DNA of 64,000 nt from Clostridium sp. KNHs205 (lineage in GTDB: Bacteria > Bacillota > Clostridia > Lachnospirales > Lachnospiraceae), in the NCBI RefSeq assembly GCF_000702945.1, contig NZ_JNLE01000003.1:1287501-1351500 (forward strand), read 5' to 3'. The position numbers and the translations under genes were made by a program. Positions 1 through 9,129 of this stretch are shown piece after piece. Numbering within the stretch: the stretch's first letter is position 1; each line of letters opens with the position of its first letter. The notes below the pieces were generated by a model. It had not been told where the DNA came from, searched no databases, and saw only the letters and a program-made list of their open reading frames with translations.

Positions 1-1
1 G

Positions 2-454
2 CCTGAACAAGTGGGAATTGTTTTGATTGCGTTGGCAGAATTGGTTCTTCTTAGAATAACTGATCCATCAAGAAAAGTTGCGAATGTTACTCAATGGTGT
101 AAGAGAAATGATTGTTGGGAAGATGTGAAAAAGATCCAGCTTGACATTCCTGAAGATATCGAAAATTGCTTAATCACTATTGACGAGCAAAAGGCGGCAC
201 AGAAATCTGCAAAAAAAGAGCAGAAGGTTGTAAATGAAATTCAGGCTCAGACAACGGTTGTAAATTATCCTGTAGAAATGTGGATGAGGCTATCAGAGTT
301 TGTTGTAAGGAATCATATGGTTACACCCACGGACGTATCTGCATTAGTGATTGCTTGTAAAATGCCTGCCGAAATACCAAACACTTATCAATGCAAGAGA
401 TTACTTGCATTGTTACGCAAAGCCTCCGCAGAAGGCTTTAATACTGAAGCGTAA
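2..454 (+). CDS. C-terminal part of a large protein cut by the window edge (AIPR-like?)
   Basis: The reading frame is open from the first bases of the window, so this is the 3' end of a longer gene. The visible part starts with a hydrophobic helix, followed by a VTQWCKR segment, then a lysine- and glutamine-rich, probably coiled region and a helical tail. The pattern of residues resembles the C-terminus of AIPR (abortive infection phage resistance) proteins, which often accompany DNA methyltransferases and helicases, but this is recognition by eye only. The stop lies 10 bases before the methyltransferase start, so the two genes are probably co-transcribed. AT-rich, like the rest of the island. 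Function otherwise unassigned. Confidence 0.6.
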   Translation, partial: PEQVGIVLIALAELVLLRITDPSRKVANVTQWCKRNDCWEDVKKIQLDIPEDIENCLITIDEQKAAQKSAKKEQKVVNEIQAQTTVVNYPVEMWMRLSEFVVRNHMVTPTDVSALVIACKMPAEIPNTYQCKRLLALLRKASAEGFNTEA

Positions 455-464
455 TGGAGGAACT

Positions 465-2075
465 ATGTATAATACGATAGATTTGTTTGCTGGTGCTGGG
501 GGACTAAGTCTTGGCTTTATGCAAACAAAAAAATTTGATATAAAAGTTGCATTTGAATTTAATCCTGCTATGCAGGAAACATATAAGAAAAATCATCCAG
601 GGGTGGCTGTATTTGGAGACGTTAGAGACGCTGACTATGCAGAGATAAGAGAAAAATACGGCGATATCGATGTTGTAATTGGCGGTCCTCCCTGTCAGGG
701 ATTTTCCAATGCTAATAGGCAAAAAAATCATGCGATTAGTCAAAACAACTCATTGGTGAAACAGTATATTAGAGCAATTTCAGAACTCAAACCAAAGGCA
801 TTCGTAATGGAAAATGTGAGCATGCTTAGATCGGATGTTCATAGATTCTATTTATGTGGTGATGATCAAGAATTAGTAGATAGTAATGTAATTGAAACAG
901 CTAATACAGAACTGGTATTACTTGATGCTGATTTTATGTTTGTTGGTGCGATTGATATTGTGCAATCGGAGCAAGAAGTTAGCAAATATAAGTGGGATGA
1001 TTTTGACAATCTTGAGTTAAATGTAATTTATAAGGCTTCAAAAAATGCTACTAAATTTAAAGGAGTATTAGAAAAACATAAAGCGCGTTTAATAAAAATC
1101 GCAGAGAAGCACAGAGATCATAATGAAGAAGACTTTATTATCAACGCGGATTGGGTTGCATTTAACGCAATGCTGGATTTTTATGCTGGGAAAATAGGAG
1201 AATCTCAAATTAAAGAATTGATTGAACCAGCAATTATGTACCAAAGAATGATAAGAAAGGCCCAGGAAATATTTGATAACGATATAGTAGTTGATAGTTA
1301 TACAGATGATAAAGGGTTAACTGCTAATATTCGTTCATATGCGGTTTTTGATTATTTAAAGGCAAAACTAAAAGGTACTGGTGATAACGATGGATATGCG
1401 ATTTCTGCAGATGTTCTTTCGGCGACACAGTTTGGTGCACCACAGAAGAGAATGCGTTTTGTAGTAATGGGAATTCGTAAAGATATTTCAGATGAAGTGA
1501 AACTTCCAGAAGGAAAATTTAAGGATGGCCCATATCGAACTGTTGAGGATGCAATTAAAGATTTGGAAGATGTTGATCCGATCTACAATGTATCCGACGA
1601 TAATGAGGGTATTAAGCTACAAGAAAAATCAGACTTGAGTGAGCTGGCACAATCGCTTAGAGACTCTGAGATTTTGCATAATCATATCATAACTAAAACT
1701 ACAGAAACTGCTATGGAGCGTTTTAGAGCACTAGATCAGGGTCAGAATTTTCATTCGTTATCTGATGAAATGAAGACAAACACTTATACAGATGTTACAA
1801 GAACTCAGAATACGATTTATTTGCGATTAAAATATGATGAGCCATCAGGTACAGTTGTCAACGTGCGTAAATCGATGTGGGTGCATCCTACACAAGATAG
1901 AGCTGTAAGTATTAGAGAGGCTGCACGCTTGCAGACGTTTCCGGATAGTTTTGTCTTTTGTGGAACGAAAGACAAACAATATCAACAGGTAGGAAATGCG
2001 GTGCCTCCTATAATGGCAAAAGCTATAGCTAAAAAACTAGCTAATCAGCTGAACAAAGCATTAACCAAGAGATAA
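465..2075 (+). CDS. DNA (cytosine-5-)-methyltransferase, Dcm/HhaI class
   Basis: Transfers a methyl group from SAM to carbon 5 of cytosine in DNA and most likely protects host DNA in a restriction-type defence system. Motif I (FAGAGGLSLGF, residues 8-18), motif IV with the catalytic cysteine (GGPPCQG, Cys77), motif VI (ENV, 116-118), motif VIII (QFGAPQKRMRF) and the C-terminal QxxxNAVPP motif are all present in order. About 180 residues are inserted between motifs VI and VIII, longer than in minimal m5C enzymes, and may be a lineage-specific recognition or partner domain. The ATG at 465 is preferred because GGAGG lies 4 bases upstream and motif I then follows directly; the frame is open further upstream but overlaps the previous gene. 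Next gene 12 bases downstream. Confidence 0.95.
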   Translation: MYNTIDLFAGAGGLSLGFMQTKKFDIKVAFEFNPAMQETYKKNHPGVAVFGDVRDADYAEIREKYGDIDVVIGGPPCQGFSNANRQKNHAISQNNSLVKQYIRAISELKPKAFVMENVSMLRSDVHRFYLCGDDQELVDSNVIETANTELVLLDADFMFVGAIDIVQSEQEVSKYKWDDFDNLELNVIYKASKNATKFKGVLEKHKARLIKIAEKHRDHNEEDFIINADWVAFNAMLDFYAGKIGESQIKELIEPAIMYQRMIRKAQEIFDNDIVVDSYTDDKGLTANIRSYAVFDYLKAKLKGTGDNDGYAISADVLSATQFGAPQKRMRFVVMGIRKDISDEVKLPEGKFKDGPYRTVEDAIKDLEDVDPIYNVSDDNEGIKLQEKSDLSELAQSLRDSEILHNHIITKTTETAMERFRALDQGQNFHSLSDEMKTNTYTDVTRTQNTIYLRLKYDEPSGTVVNVRKSMWVHPTQDRAVSIREAARLQTFPDSFVFCGTKDKQYQQVGNAVPPIMAKAIAKKLANQLNKALTKR

Positions 2076-2087
2076 GGAGTAATTAGT

Positions 2088-4052
2088 ATGAGCCGAAGAG
2101 AGTACTATTTTGATTCCATTTATAATTTTATATCAGAGAAAGAAGACTCTGTTCTCGGCCAATTATTGATTAATGACGAGTTTGAAACATCCGATCTTCA
2201 AAAGATGGCATGGAGATCGGAGATTCAGATTCTGAAGAAACAATTATCCGAATTTATGCACGGCGATATTATTTTTGAATATACCATTCCAAGAATGGGA
2301 CATAGGGTTGATGTGGTCTGTGTAATAGAAGGAATTATAATTCTTCTAGAGTTTAAGGTTGGAGATAAAGAATACAAGAAAGCTACTTCGGATCAGGTAA
2401 TGGATTATGCATTAGATTTAAAGTATTTTCATGAGCAAAGTAGAAGTAGATACATTGTCCCGATTAATGTTTCGACTAAAGCTTCTGAGCAACAGAACGA
2501 GTATTACTGTATGGCGGACAATATTTATAATACTGTTTTGTGTAATGAGAAAAACATTGGAAGAACTATACGAGAGATTATCTCACAAATTAAGGACAGC
2601 CTTTTAGATACACAAGCTTGGATAGATTCAAGATATGCACCTACACCTACTATTATTGAAGCTGCACAGGCACTATATAGAAAACATGAAGTAGAAGTCA
2701 TCTCTAGAAATGATGCGGGTGCAAAGAATCTGACGATAACTACAGAAGCTATTTCTAAGATAATCGATCAGTGCAAAAATAATAATGAAAAAGCAATATG
2801 CTTTGTTACAGGCGTTCCAGGTGCTGGGAAAACACTAGCCGGCCTAAATATTGCAAATGAACGTCATCATTTTAATGAAGATGAACATGCAGTTTTCCTT
2901 TCGGGAAATGGCCCGCTTGTTGACGTTTTGCAAAACGCGCTAGCAATAGACCGGGCGGAGAGAGAAGGAATAACAAAGAAAAATGCTCTGCGAGAAACAA
3001 AAGCCTTTATTCAAATTATTCATAAATTTAGAGATGAGGCTTTAACTACAGACCTGGCTCCAGTAGAGAGTGTGGCAATTTTTGATGAAGCTCAAAGAGC
3101 ATGGAATAAAGAGTCGCTTGCTGATTTTATGAAGCGAAAAAAAGGAATACCTGAATTTAATCAGTCAGAACCTGAATTTTTGATAAGTATTATGGACCGA
3201 CATAAGGATTGGGCTGTTATTGTTTGCCTTGTTGGTGGTGGACAAGAAATATACAACGGAGAGGCAGGAATTCAGGATTGGTTTGACACTCTGTCGGAGA
3301 ATTATCAAGACTGGAAAGTCTACCTTTCAGATAAGATCACAGATACAGAATACGTTGGCGAATCAGATATTTCGACGTTATTACATGGTAGGGAATATCA
3401 ATGCATTTCTGATTTGCATTTAGGGGTTTCACTACGCTCTTTTAGAAGTGAAAAATTAGCTCTTTTTGTGAAACTGTTGTTAGATGAAAAGTCAGAAGAG
3501 GCAAAAAATATTTATTTTGAGCTTAAACAATCATATCCGATTTTTCTGACGCGCGATTTTGAAATCGCAAAAAAATGGGTGAAAGATCAAGCGCGTGGAA
3601 CTGAAAGGTATGGACTTTTAGCAAGCTCAGAAGGAAAAAGGTTGCGAGCTGAAGGTATATGGGTTCCGTCAGATATCAATCATGTGGGTTGGTTTTTGAA
3701 TGGAAAGGATAATGTTGACTCATCATATTATTTAGAAGTGGCTGCATCTGAATTCAAAGTTCAAGGTTTAGAGGTCGATTATGCGGTATTAGCATGGGAT
3801 TCTGATTTAAGATACACGACAAATGGATTTGACTATTACAAATTTAGAGGAACTAAATGGAACCATGTTAACCAAGAACAAAGACAGCGATATCTTAAAA
3901 ACGCATACCGTGTTTTGCTGACCAGAGCAAGACAAGGATTAATTATTTATATTCCTGAAGGTTCAGATGAAGATCCATCAAGAAATCCTGATTACTACAA
4001 CAGAACGTATAGATATTTAAAAGATACGGGAATAGAAGAAGTTAAGGGGTGA
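2088..4052 (+). CDS. PD-(D/E)XK nuclease fused to DUF2075 (SF1-type) helicase/ATPase
   Basis: Two-part protein of 654 residues. The N-terminal ~180 residues hold a nuclease-like core: Asp75 (RVDVV), then Glu88 and Lys90 in LLEFKVGD, the classic D...ExK spacing. The C-terminal part is a DUF2075/Schlafen-like P-loop ATPase with Walker A GVPGAGKT (242-249), Walker B IFDEAQ (331-336) and a late VLLTRARQG segment that matches superfamily 1 motif VI. A DNA-translocating nuclease in a restriction or anti-phage system is the natural inference. It sits 12 bases after the methyltransferase and overlaps or abuts the HNH gene, so the three appear to form one operon. RBS AAGGAG about 9 bases before the ATG. 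Confidence 0.88.
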   Translation: MSRREYYFDSIYNFISEKEDSVLGQLLINDEFETSDLQKMAWRSEIQILKKQLSEFMHGDIIFEYTIPRMGHRVDVVCVIEGIIILLEFKVGDKEYKKATSDQVMDYALDLKYFHEQSRSRYIVPINVSTKASEQQNEYYCMADNIYNTVLCNEKNIGRTIREIISQIKDSLLDTQAWIDSRYAPTPTIIEAAQALYRKHEVEVISRNDAGAKNLTITTEAISKIIDQCKNNNEKAICFVTGVPGAGKTLAGLNIANERHHFNEDEHAVFLSGNGPLVDVLQNALAIDRAEREGITKKNALRETKAFIQIIHKFRDEALTTDLAPVESVAIFDEAQRAWNKESLADFMKRKKGIPEFNQSEPEFLISIMDRHKDWAVIVCLVGGGQEIYNGEAGIQDWFDTLSENYQDWKVYLSDKITDTEYVGESDISTLLHGREYQCISDLHLGVSLRSFRSEKLALFVKLLLDEKSEEAKNIYFELKQSYPIFLTRDFEIAKKWVKDQARGTERYGLLASSEGKRLRAEGIWVPSDINHVGWFLNGKDNVDSSYYLEVAASEFKVQGLEVDYAVLAWDSDLRYTTNGFDYYKFRGTKWNHVNQEQRQRYLKNAYRVLLTRARQGLIIYIPEGSDEDPSRNPDYYNRTYRYLKDTGIEEVKG

Positions 4053-4057
4053 TATTT

Positions 4058-4816
4058 TTGAAGGACACAAAGTATGAAGATCTAAATAAAACGCTAGCTG
4101 CAGTTGGTAAAGCTGTATTTGTGAATTTTTATTATGACTTCAAAGATTTTTCTATTCCGAGTGATGAATTGGCAAAGAAGATTTATTCACGGAATCCAGG
4201 TTCGAAGTCAGATAGTCAAAACTTTCGAATTCCAAGAGCAAGACATATATTTGAGTTAGGACAGGAGAAGGAAGCCTTACGTATCATTATTAAAAGTAAA
4301 CGAGTAGATCCGAAAGCAATAGAAAAAGCTAAAGATATATTGGATAAAGAAACTATTAGTGAAGGGTTTCAGAAAGAGAGCGTAGAGGAACGACGATTTA
4401 TCGAACACTTCAACAAAGAGATTCAATATGATATTACGCTAAGAGAAGCTCCCTTAATTGCAGAGAGAACACAATACATATATCCTCGAAAACAATATGA
4501 GTCTAAGAATGCTTTGAGACGAGCACAGTATTTATGCGAAGTAGATAATTCACATTTTGTTTTTAAACGAAGAAATAGTCCCAATAATTATACAGAGCCA
4601 CATCATTTGATTCCATTATCCGCCTACCGTGATTTTCCTGGAATTGATTTAGATCGAGAGCAGAATATTGTGTCACTCTGTAGTAACTGTCATAATCTGT
4701 TGCATTATGGTTCGGCGTATAAAGATGTGTTGCATGATTTATATCAACAAAGAAAAGAGCTATTAGAGGAAATCGGTATAACAATATCTTTTGAGCAACT
4801 GTTAAGCTATTACTAA
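4058..4816 (+). CDS. HNH endonuclease
   Basis: The C-terminal third carries a complete HNH nuclease fold: Cys at RAQYLCEV, the catalytic EPHHLIPLS segment, the central REQNIVSLCSNCHNLLH and the closing histidine. The N-terminal ~150 residues are helical, match nothing I recognise and may be a target or partner domain. TTG at 4058 is chosen because AAGGGG lies 8 bases upstream; an overlapping GTG at 4049 is the alternative. The gene immediately follows the nuclease-helicase gene and ends the compact defence operon. Family-level function (DNA cleavage) is established for HNH proteins; which DNA is cut here, and whether the linked methyltransferase blocks it, is inference. Confidence 0.85.
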   Translation: MKDTKYEDLNKTLAAVGKAVFVNFYYDFKDFSIPSDELAKKIYSRNPGSKSDSQNFRIPRARHIFELGQEKEALRIIIKSKRVDPKAIEKAKDILDKETISEGFQKESVEERRFIEHFNKEIQYDITLREAPLIAERTQYIYPRKQYESKNALRRAQYLCEVDNSHFVFKRRNSPNNYTEPHHLIPLSAYRDFPGIDLDREQNIVSLCSNCHNLLHYGSAYKDVLHDLYQQRKELLEEIGITISFEQLLSYY

Positions 4817-4946
4817 ACCTTTTAATTTTGCCATACTTTTTAATTATTAGAAGCAGAGGTGTCGCTTTGCAGTAACTAAAATGAAATACAATGCAAATTA
4901 TGTCACAATTGGTTGGTACCAGAGCGGGCATGCATACAGGAAAGAA

Positions 4947-4980
4947 CCCAGAAATAGCTCTATTTCACGCTGTTTCTGGG
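4947..4980. repeat. Inverted repeat, possible terminator or recombination scar
   Basis: A 12-base arm (CCCAGAAATAGC, 4947-4958) pairs with 4969-4980 with one G-T wobble around a 10-base loop. There is no long U-run after it, so an intrinsic terminator is only possible. It lies in the ~200-base stretch between the HNH gene and the truncated helicase, just before the point where recognisable helicase sequence begins, and may mark the rearrangement that removed the helicase 5' half. Confidence 0.4.
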
Positions 4981-5011
4981 CTTTACCTACATATATGGTT
5001 GTATTAAAGAT

Positions 5012-6048
5012 TGCGTTTTGATTGAAGGTGTAGATATTGTAGAAGTGAATCAGGTAATTATGCTTCGTCCTACGCAGTCGCCAATCGTATTTATTCAGCA
5101 ACTTGGAAGGGGACTTAGAAAAGCCGAAGAGAAAGAATATGTTGTTATTCTTGATTTTATTGGAAACTATAACAATAACTTTATGATACCAATTGCCTTA
5201 TCCGGTGATCGTTCTTATAATCCAGATACCATTCGTAAATATGTGATTAGTGGTAACAGTACAATTCCTGGATCTTCGACGGTTCATTTTGATGAGATTG
5301 CAAAGGATAAGATTTTTTCTTCCATTGATAAGATTAAGGGTATGAAATCCATCATCAAAGAAAGTTATATTTCTTTGAAAAATAAAATAGGCAGAGTACC
5401 TTATCTACTTGATTTTTATGAAAATGGAGAGATTGATCCACTACTAATTATAAGGGAATATAAGTCGTATCAAAGCTTTTTGGAGTCGGTTGAGAAGGAG
5501 CTATATTTAGGAAAAGTAACAGAGCAGGAAGTGATTACTCTGGAGTACTTGTCAAAGACAATTCTCAGTGGATCAAGGCCTTATGAGCTTGAAATATTAA
5601 AATATTTATTAGATAATGATGAGATTAATCTGGATCAAATAAAACAAGAGTTTCGAACGTCTTATGGCTATGAAATTGAAATGCATTCCTTTGAAAATGC
5701 GATCGAAGTACTTCAGGGTAAATTTGTGAGCAACGAAGACGAGCTTAAAAAGTACAGTCATATTGATATTATATGTTATGATGAAGATAGCTTGCTTAAG
5801 AGACTTAAAGGTTTTGCTGATCGTTTGAGACACAAGGAATTTTATAAACAAGTAAATGATATCGTAGAAGTAGGGCTTAGAAGATATAAAGAAAAATATT
5901 CTGTAGATCAGGCGAAGAATTCTCCATTTGTACTATATGAAAAATACTCTAGGCGCGATGTGAGCCTTTTGATGAACTGTGGAAAGGATCTATCATCTAC
6001 TATGTATGGAATGAAGCGTATAGATGATGATGCATTTATTTTTGTAAC
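5012..6048 (+). pseudogene. DUF3427-family helicase, middle fragment (5' half missing, 3' end split by IS66)
   Basis: The recognisable sequence starts abruptly at the helicase C-terminal domain: LIEGVD (motif V) and QQLGRGLRKAE (motif VI), followed by VILDFIGN and a long DUF3427-type C-terminal region. The usual N-terminal phospholipase-D-like nuclease and helicase motifs I-IV are absent, and a TAG at 4955 closes the frame upstream. The 3' end runs into the IS66 insertion: the codons for IFVT are followed by IS bases that bring in a stop at 6050-6052. Joining base 6048 to 8760 restores FVTYHKEE and the rest of DUF3427. The intact family acts in DNA-targeting defence or repair loci; this copy cannot be functional. 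Confidence 0.85.
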
Positions 6049-6116
6049 GTAAGCGCAAAATAATTTTTTACTAAAGCAAAAAACCAGCCATTTGGGCTGG
6101 TCAGGCTAATTTATAA

Positions 6117-7730
6117 TTATATAGCACATATATGTTTCACTTGTTCACTCCACGGTAGGTAGTTTTCAAGTTCTTCATTTGACATATTTCCAGATGGTCT
6201 TACGTTGAGAAGAAATTCAAGATATTTATATATGTTTATGCCATTCGCTTTGGCCATTTCGCATAGACTGTAACAGATAGCTAATGCATCGGCTCCGTCA
6301 GTGGAATTACTAAATAACCAGTTTTTTCTGCCAATAACAAAGGCCTTCATCTCTTGTTCGGATAGATTGTTGCTTAAACTACAATGACCATCTAAAAGAT
6401 ATGTCATCATGTAATCTCGGCGGTTTTGTAAATAAGTTATAGCTTTGGCTAGGCGAGAACCTTTTCGTGGCAACTGCATATCTGCCCATGACAAAAAAGC
6501 CTCAAGTATTGGTTTCTCCTTCTTAAGACGCATTTCTTTCTTCTGATCAGGGGTATATCCTTGTTGCTTGAATCTGCGCTCATAGCTAAAAAGCTTATCA
6601 CAGTACTCACGCCCCTGTACAGCAGGATTGTTCATGTCATTCTTATAATCTGCAGGAATGGCATCTATAAAGTATCTTCTAAGATGAGCATAACAGCAGC
6701 AACGCTTCATATCATGCAACTTGTTATATCCTTGATAGCCATCGGTCATTATATAACCAGTGAATCCATTCATGAAATCCTCTGCATGTCCTCCCGCCCT
6801 GGTTTCATGGTACTTATAAAGGATTATTGGTGGCTTATCATCTTCACCACTCCGAAAGAGCCACATATAGGAATCTGTTTGGGCCCGTCGTTCCTTCTCA
6901 TTAAGAACCTGAAGTCTTGTTTCATCTGCCATTGCAAAACTTCTTTGGAGAAGTAGCTTATGGCACAGATCGTATATAGAGGTGAAATAAAGCTTGGTGC
7001 AATTGATTATCCAGTTGGCCATAGTAGCTCTGGATAACTCCAAGCCGTATTGCTGCCAGTCCTTTTCCTGACGATAAGTAGGTACACAGTTTGCCATCTT
7101 CTGATAAATGACTTCAGCTACTATAGAAGGTGATGCAAATGTATGCTTCATTAATCCAGTCGGAACAGGTGCCTTGATTACTCTGGTTTCAATTCCGTTC
7201 ACTTTGCAGTTAGGACAGGCATATTTATTGGCGAAGTGTTTTACAACAACAAGTTCAGGTTTATGAAAAATAACTTCTTGGCGAATGAACTCCTTGCCTA
7301 TAATCTCAAGTTCTGTTCCACAGACATCACAGAAACGATCAGCTTCATTAATGACGTGTATTTCTTCTTTATGTGGCAGATGGTCAAGCTTATCCTTAAG
7401 TTTTGTCTTAGCCTTGCGGATGTGCTCTTGTATTATAATCTCATCTGATTCTATAGTATCAAATGGAGAAGGAGCATTCAAGCCAAGACATGCAAACATA
7501 TTTAATTGTCCGTCTATATCTGGGATATGTTTTTTCTCACTAGAAGTACCAAAGAGCATCTTTCTAAAATAAGAGAGTTCTTCATTAGCATTAGCTAGCA
7601 GACGTCTTATGGCAGAAAGTTCCTCTGTATTCCTTTCTAGCTGAATACGAAGTGAATGATTATCATCACGAAGATATTTATTTGAATCTTTTAGCTCACA
7701 AATAAGCATTTCCATAGTATCTTTTGTCAT
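6117..7730 (-). CDS. tnpC: IS66 family transposase TnpC
   Basis: DDE transposase of 537 residues, the usual IS66 length. An N-terminal leucine-zipper-like helix (residues ~5-60) is followed by a GTSSEKK segment and a zinc-finger-like region (CDVCGTE 134-140, CPNC 172-175). The catalytic core has Asp269 in MADETRL, Asp330 in YIMTDGYQGY and a Glu in NNLSEQEMKAF. The ATG at 7730 has AAGGAG just upstream. It lies 95 bases after tnpB. It catalyses excision and integration of the element together with TnpA/TnpB, whose exact roles are not well defined in the family. Confidence 0.96.
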   Translation of the reverse strand: MTKDTMEMLICELKDSNKYLRDDNHSLRIQLERNTEELSAIRRLLANANEELSYFRKMLFGTSSEKKHIPDIDGQLNMFACLGLNAPSPFDTIESDEIIIQEHIRKAKTKLKDKLDHLPHKEEIHVINEADRFCDVCGTELEIIGKEFIRQEVIFHKPELVVVKHFANKYACPNCKVNGIETRVIKAPVPTGLMKHTFASPSIVAEVIYQKMANCVPTYRQEKDWQQYGLELSRATMANWIINCTKLYFTSIYDLCHKLLLQRSFAMADETRLQVLNEKERRAQTDSYMWLFRSGEDDKPPIILYKYHETRAGGHAEDFMNGFTGYIMTDGYQGYNKLHDMKRCCCYAHLRRYFIDAIPADYKNDMNNPAVQGREYCDKLFSYERRFKQQGYTPDQKKEMRLKKEKPILEAFLSWADMQLPRKGSRLAKAITYLQNRRDYMMTYLLDGHCSLSNNLSEQEMKAFVIGRKNWLFSNSTDGADALAICYSLCEMAKANGINIYKYLEFLLNVRPSGNMSNEELENYLPWSEQVKHICAI

Positions 7731-7825
7731 GAAAGAATCTCCTTACTTTGATACTATAAGTATAACACAAAACAGCCAACAAATCCAGTAAATACAAGGA
7801 ATTATCAGCTGTATGCAAAAGAAAA

Positions 7826-8188
7826 TCAGAACGTTTTGGGTAGTACTTTTTCAGGTTTTATCGCTTTGGGTTGTTCCATTTCAAGGCCATCCATAAGCCA
7901 CTGGAATTGTTTCCATGTAACAGATTTTACCTCATCAGCATTCCGTGGCCACCGATATCGTCCTTCGCCTGTTAACTTTTTATACAGGAGAACGAATCCG
8001 TCAGATTCATGGATAAGTGCCTTTATTCTGTCATTTCGTCGCCCGCAAAAGAGAAACAAGTCATTGCCAGAAGCATTAAGATGTAGCTTGTCATCAACAA
8101 TACTTATAAGTCCGTCAATGGACTTCCTCATATCTGTGTAGCCACAGACTATGTAGATGGAATTCACTCCTGTAATGTCTCCTAACAT
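7826..8188 (-). CDS. tnpB: IS66 family accessory protein TnpB
   Basis: Short protein of 120 residues with the family signature VCGYTDMRKSIDGL near the N-terminus, FLFCGRRNDRIKAL in the middle and a WPRN segment near the C-terminus. This is the standard IS66 Orf2, required for transposition in studied members although its biochemical role is unclear. Its ATG overlaps the last seven bases of tnpA (TTATGTTAG), which suggests translational coupling. Confidence 0.95.
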   Translation of the reverse strand: MLGDITGVNSIYIVCGYTDMRKSIDGLISIVDDKLHLNASGNDLFLFCGRRNDRIKALIHESDGFVLLYKKLTGEGRYRWPRNADEVKSVTWKQFQWLMDGLEMEQPKAIKPEKVLPKTF

Positions 8189-8586
8189 AATGATTCTCCA
8201 ATGGTTTTAACGAGACTGTTCAGAAGAGTAGGATTAACATCATTACTGATTCGCAGAGTCATGCCTGATACACTGATTTCCATTGTTGGAACCAGTTCAT
8301 CAGTTTTATAAGATATGCTTGCTGGGATCATTGGACGAGGAAAAACTGAATTAGACTCATCATTAACGATTTCAAGCGCAACAACATCCTGTTTGGGTGC
8401 ATGAGATATATTTGCAACTGATTCTGGAATTACAATACCACCAGCCTTGCGTACTTGGCTGACCCAACCATAAAAAGTACCAGGTGCAATGTTGTTAGCC
8501 TTACACCATTGGCAATCAGTCAAACCACTTTTTCTGGCTTTTGAAATAATTTCAAAGCGTTCTTGAATTGAATATTTGCGATACAT
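8182..8586 (-). CDS. tnpA: IS66 family accessory protein TnpA
   Basis: The N-terminus (YSIQERFEIISKARKSGLTD...GTFYGWVSQVRK) is a helix-turn-helix of the IS66 Orf1/transposase-8 type, expected to bind the element ends. The ATG at 8586 is chosen over an open frame that extends to 8652 because GGAGG lies 9 bases upstream and the usual TnpA start motif follows. About 134 residues. First gene of the element's operon, overlapping tnpB by seven bases. Confidence 0.9.
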   Translation of the reverse strand: MYRKYSIQERFEIISKARKSGLTDCQWCKANNIAPGTFYGWVSQVRKAGGIVIPESVANISHAPKQDVVALEIVNDESNSVFPRPMIPASISYKTDELVPTMEISVSGMTLRISNDVNPTLLNSLVKTIGESLC

Positions 8587-8751
8587 AGAATTCAACCTCC
8601 ATACATAGTAAAGTGCTTGCACTTCGACTTGAGATTTACTATTTCGTATCAAGCCGAAAAGAACTCATAGTGAAATGCTTGTGTTTTTGAATTATTATAT
8701 TATCACAAAAAAAGTAAGCGTAAACAATCCGTCTGATTATTGTGCGCTTAC

Positions 8752-9129
8752 TTTGTAACTTATCATAAAGAAGAAAGTGAAGATAAGAATTATGTAGATG
8801 GTAAGCCAGATTATGCAGATGCCTTTGAGGATAATATGATCTTTCGATGGGATTCTCAGATAGGAAGAGGAATTAATAGTTCCTATGTGAAGGATGTTAC
8901 AACAGCACAAAGAAAACATCTTTTTGTGAAGAAAAGTGATGCGGAAACATGTTTCTATTATATGGGGCAGTTTGAGGTTACAGAAGTTGAGCCGGCACGT
9001 AAGAAAGACAATAATGGGAAAGAACGTGATATAACTAAATTTCAGATGAAAATGCACAATGCAGTCAGAGAAGATTTATTACGTTACTTACAGAGTAAGA
9101 TTAAGAAAGAGGAAGTAAAAGTAGGATGA
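8752..9129 (+). pseudogene. DUF3427-family helicase, C-terminal fragment after IS66
   Basis: The frame read from the right-hand target duplication gives FVTYHKEESEDKNYVDGKPDY and continues through IFRWDSQIGRGIN, HLFVKKSDAETCFYYMGQ and a lysine-rich tail. This is the typical end of DUF3427 domains. It is the direct continuation of the fragment ending at 6048. An apparent start inside the IS right end (8740) is a by-product of the insertion. The last codon overlaps the NUDIX start as ATGA, the arrangement expected of the unbroken operon. Confidence 0.85.

Larger units (their letters stand above)
6049..8751 (-). mobile_element. IS66-family insertion sequence, complete, 2,703 bp
   Basis: Both ends can be defined. 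The left end begins GTAAGCGCAAAATAAT and the right end is its inverted near-copy (ATTATTGTGCGCTTAC). Both are flanked by the identical 8-bp duplication TTTGTAAC (6041-6048 and 8752-8759), the duplication length known for IS66. It carries tnpA, tnpB and tnpC, all full length, transcribed right to left. A second GTAAGCG copy lies just inside the right end (8714-8720). The target was the 3' part of the DUF3427 helicase gene. The intact ends, perfect duplication and open frames indicate a recent insertion. Confidence 0.96.

Noticed and set aside
5018..6052. Independent intact gene of 344 codons
   Set aside because: It begins inside helicase motif V and its stop comes from the IS66 end; it is a fragment.
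8740..9129. Separate small gene starting inside the IS right end
   Set aside because: Its first codons are IS66 sequence; the remainder continues the DUF3427 domain.
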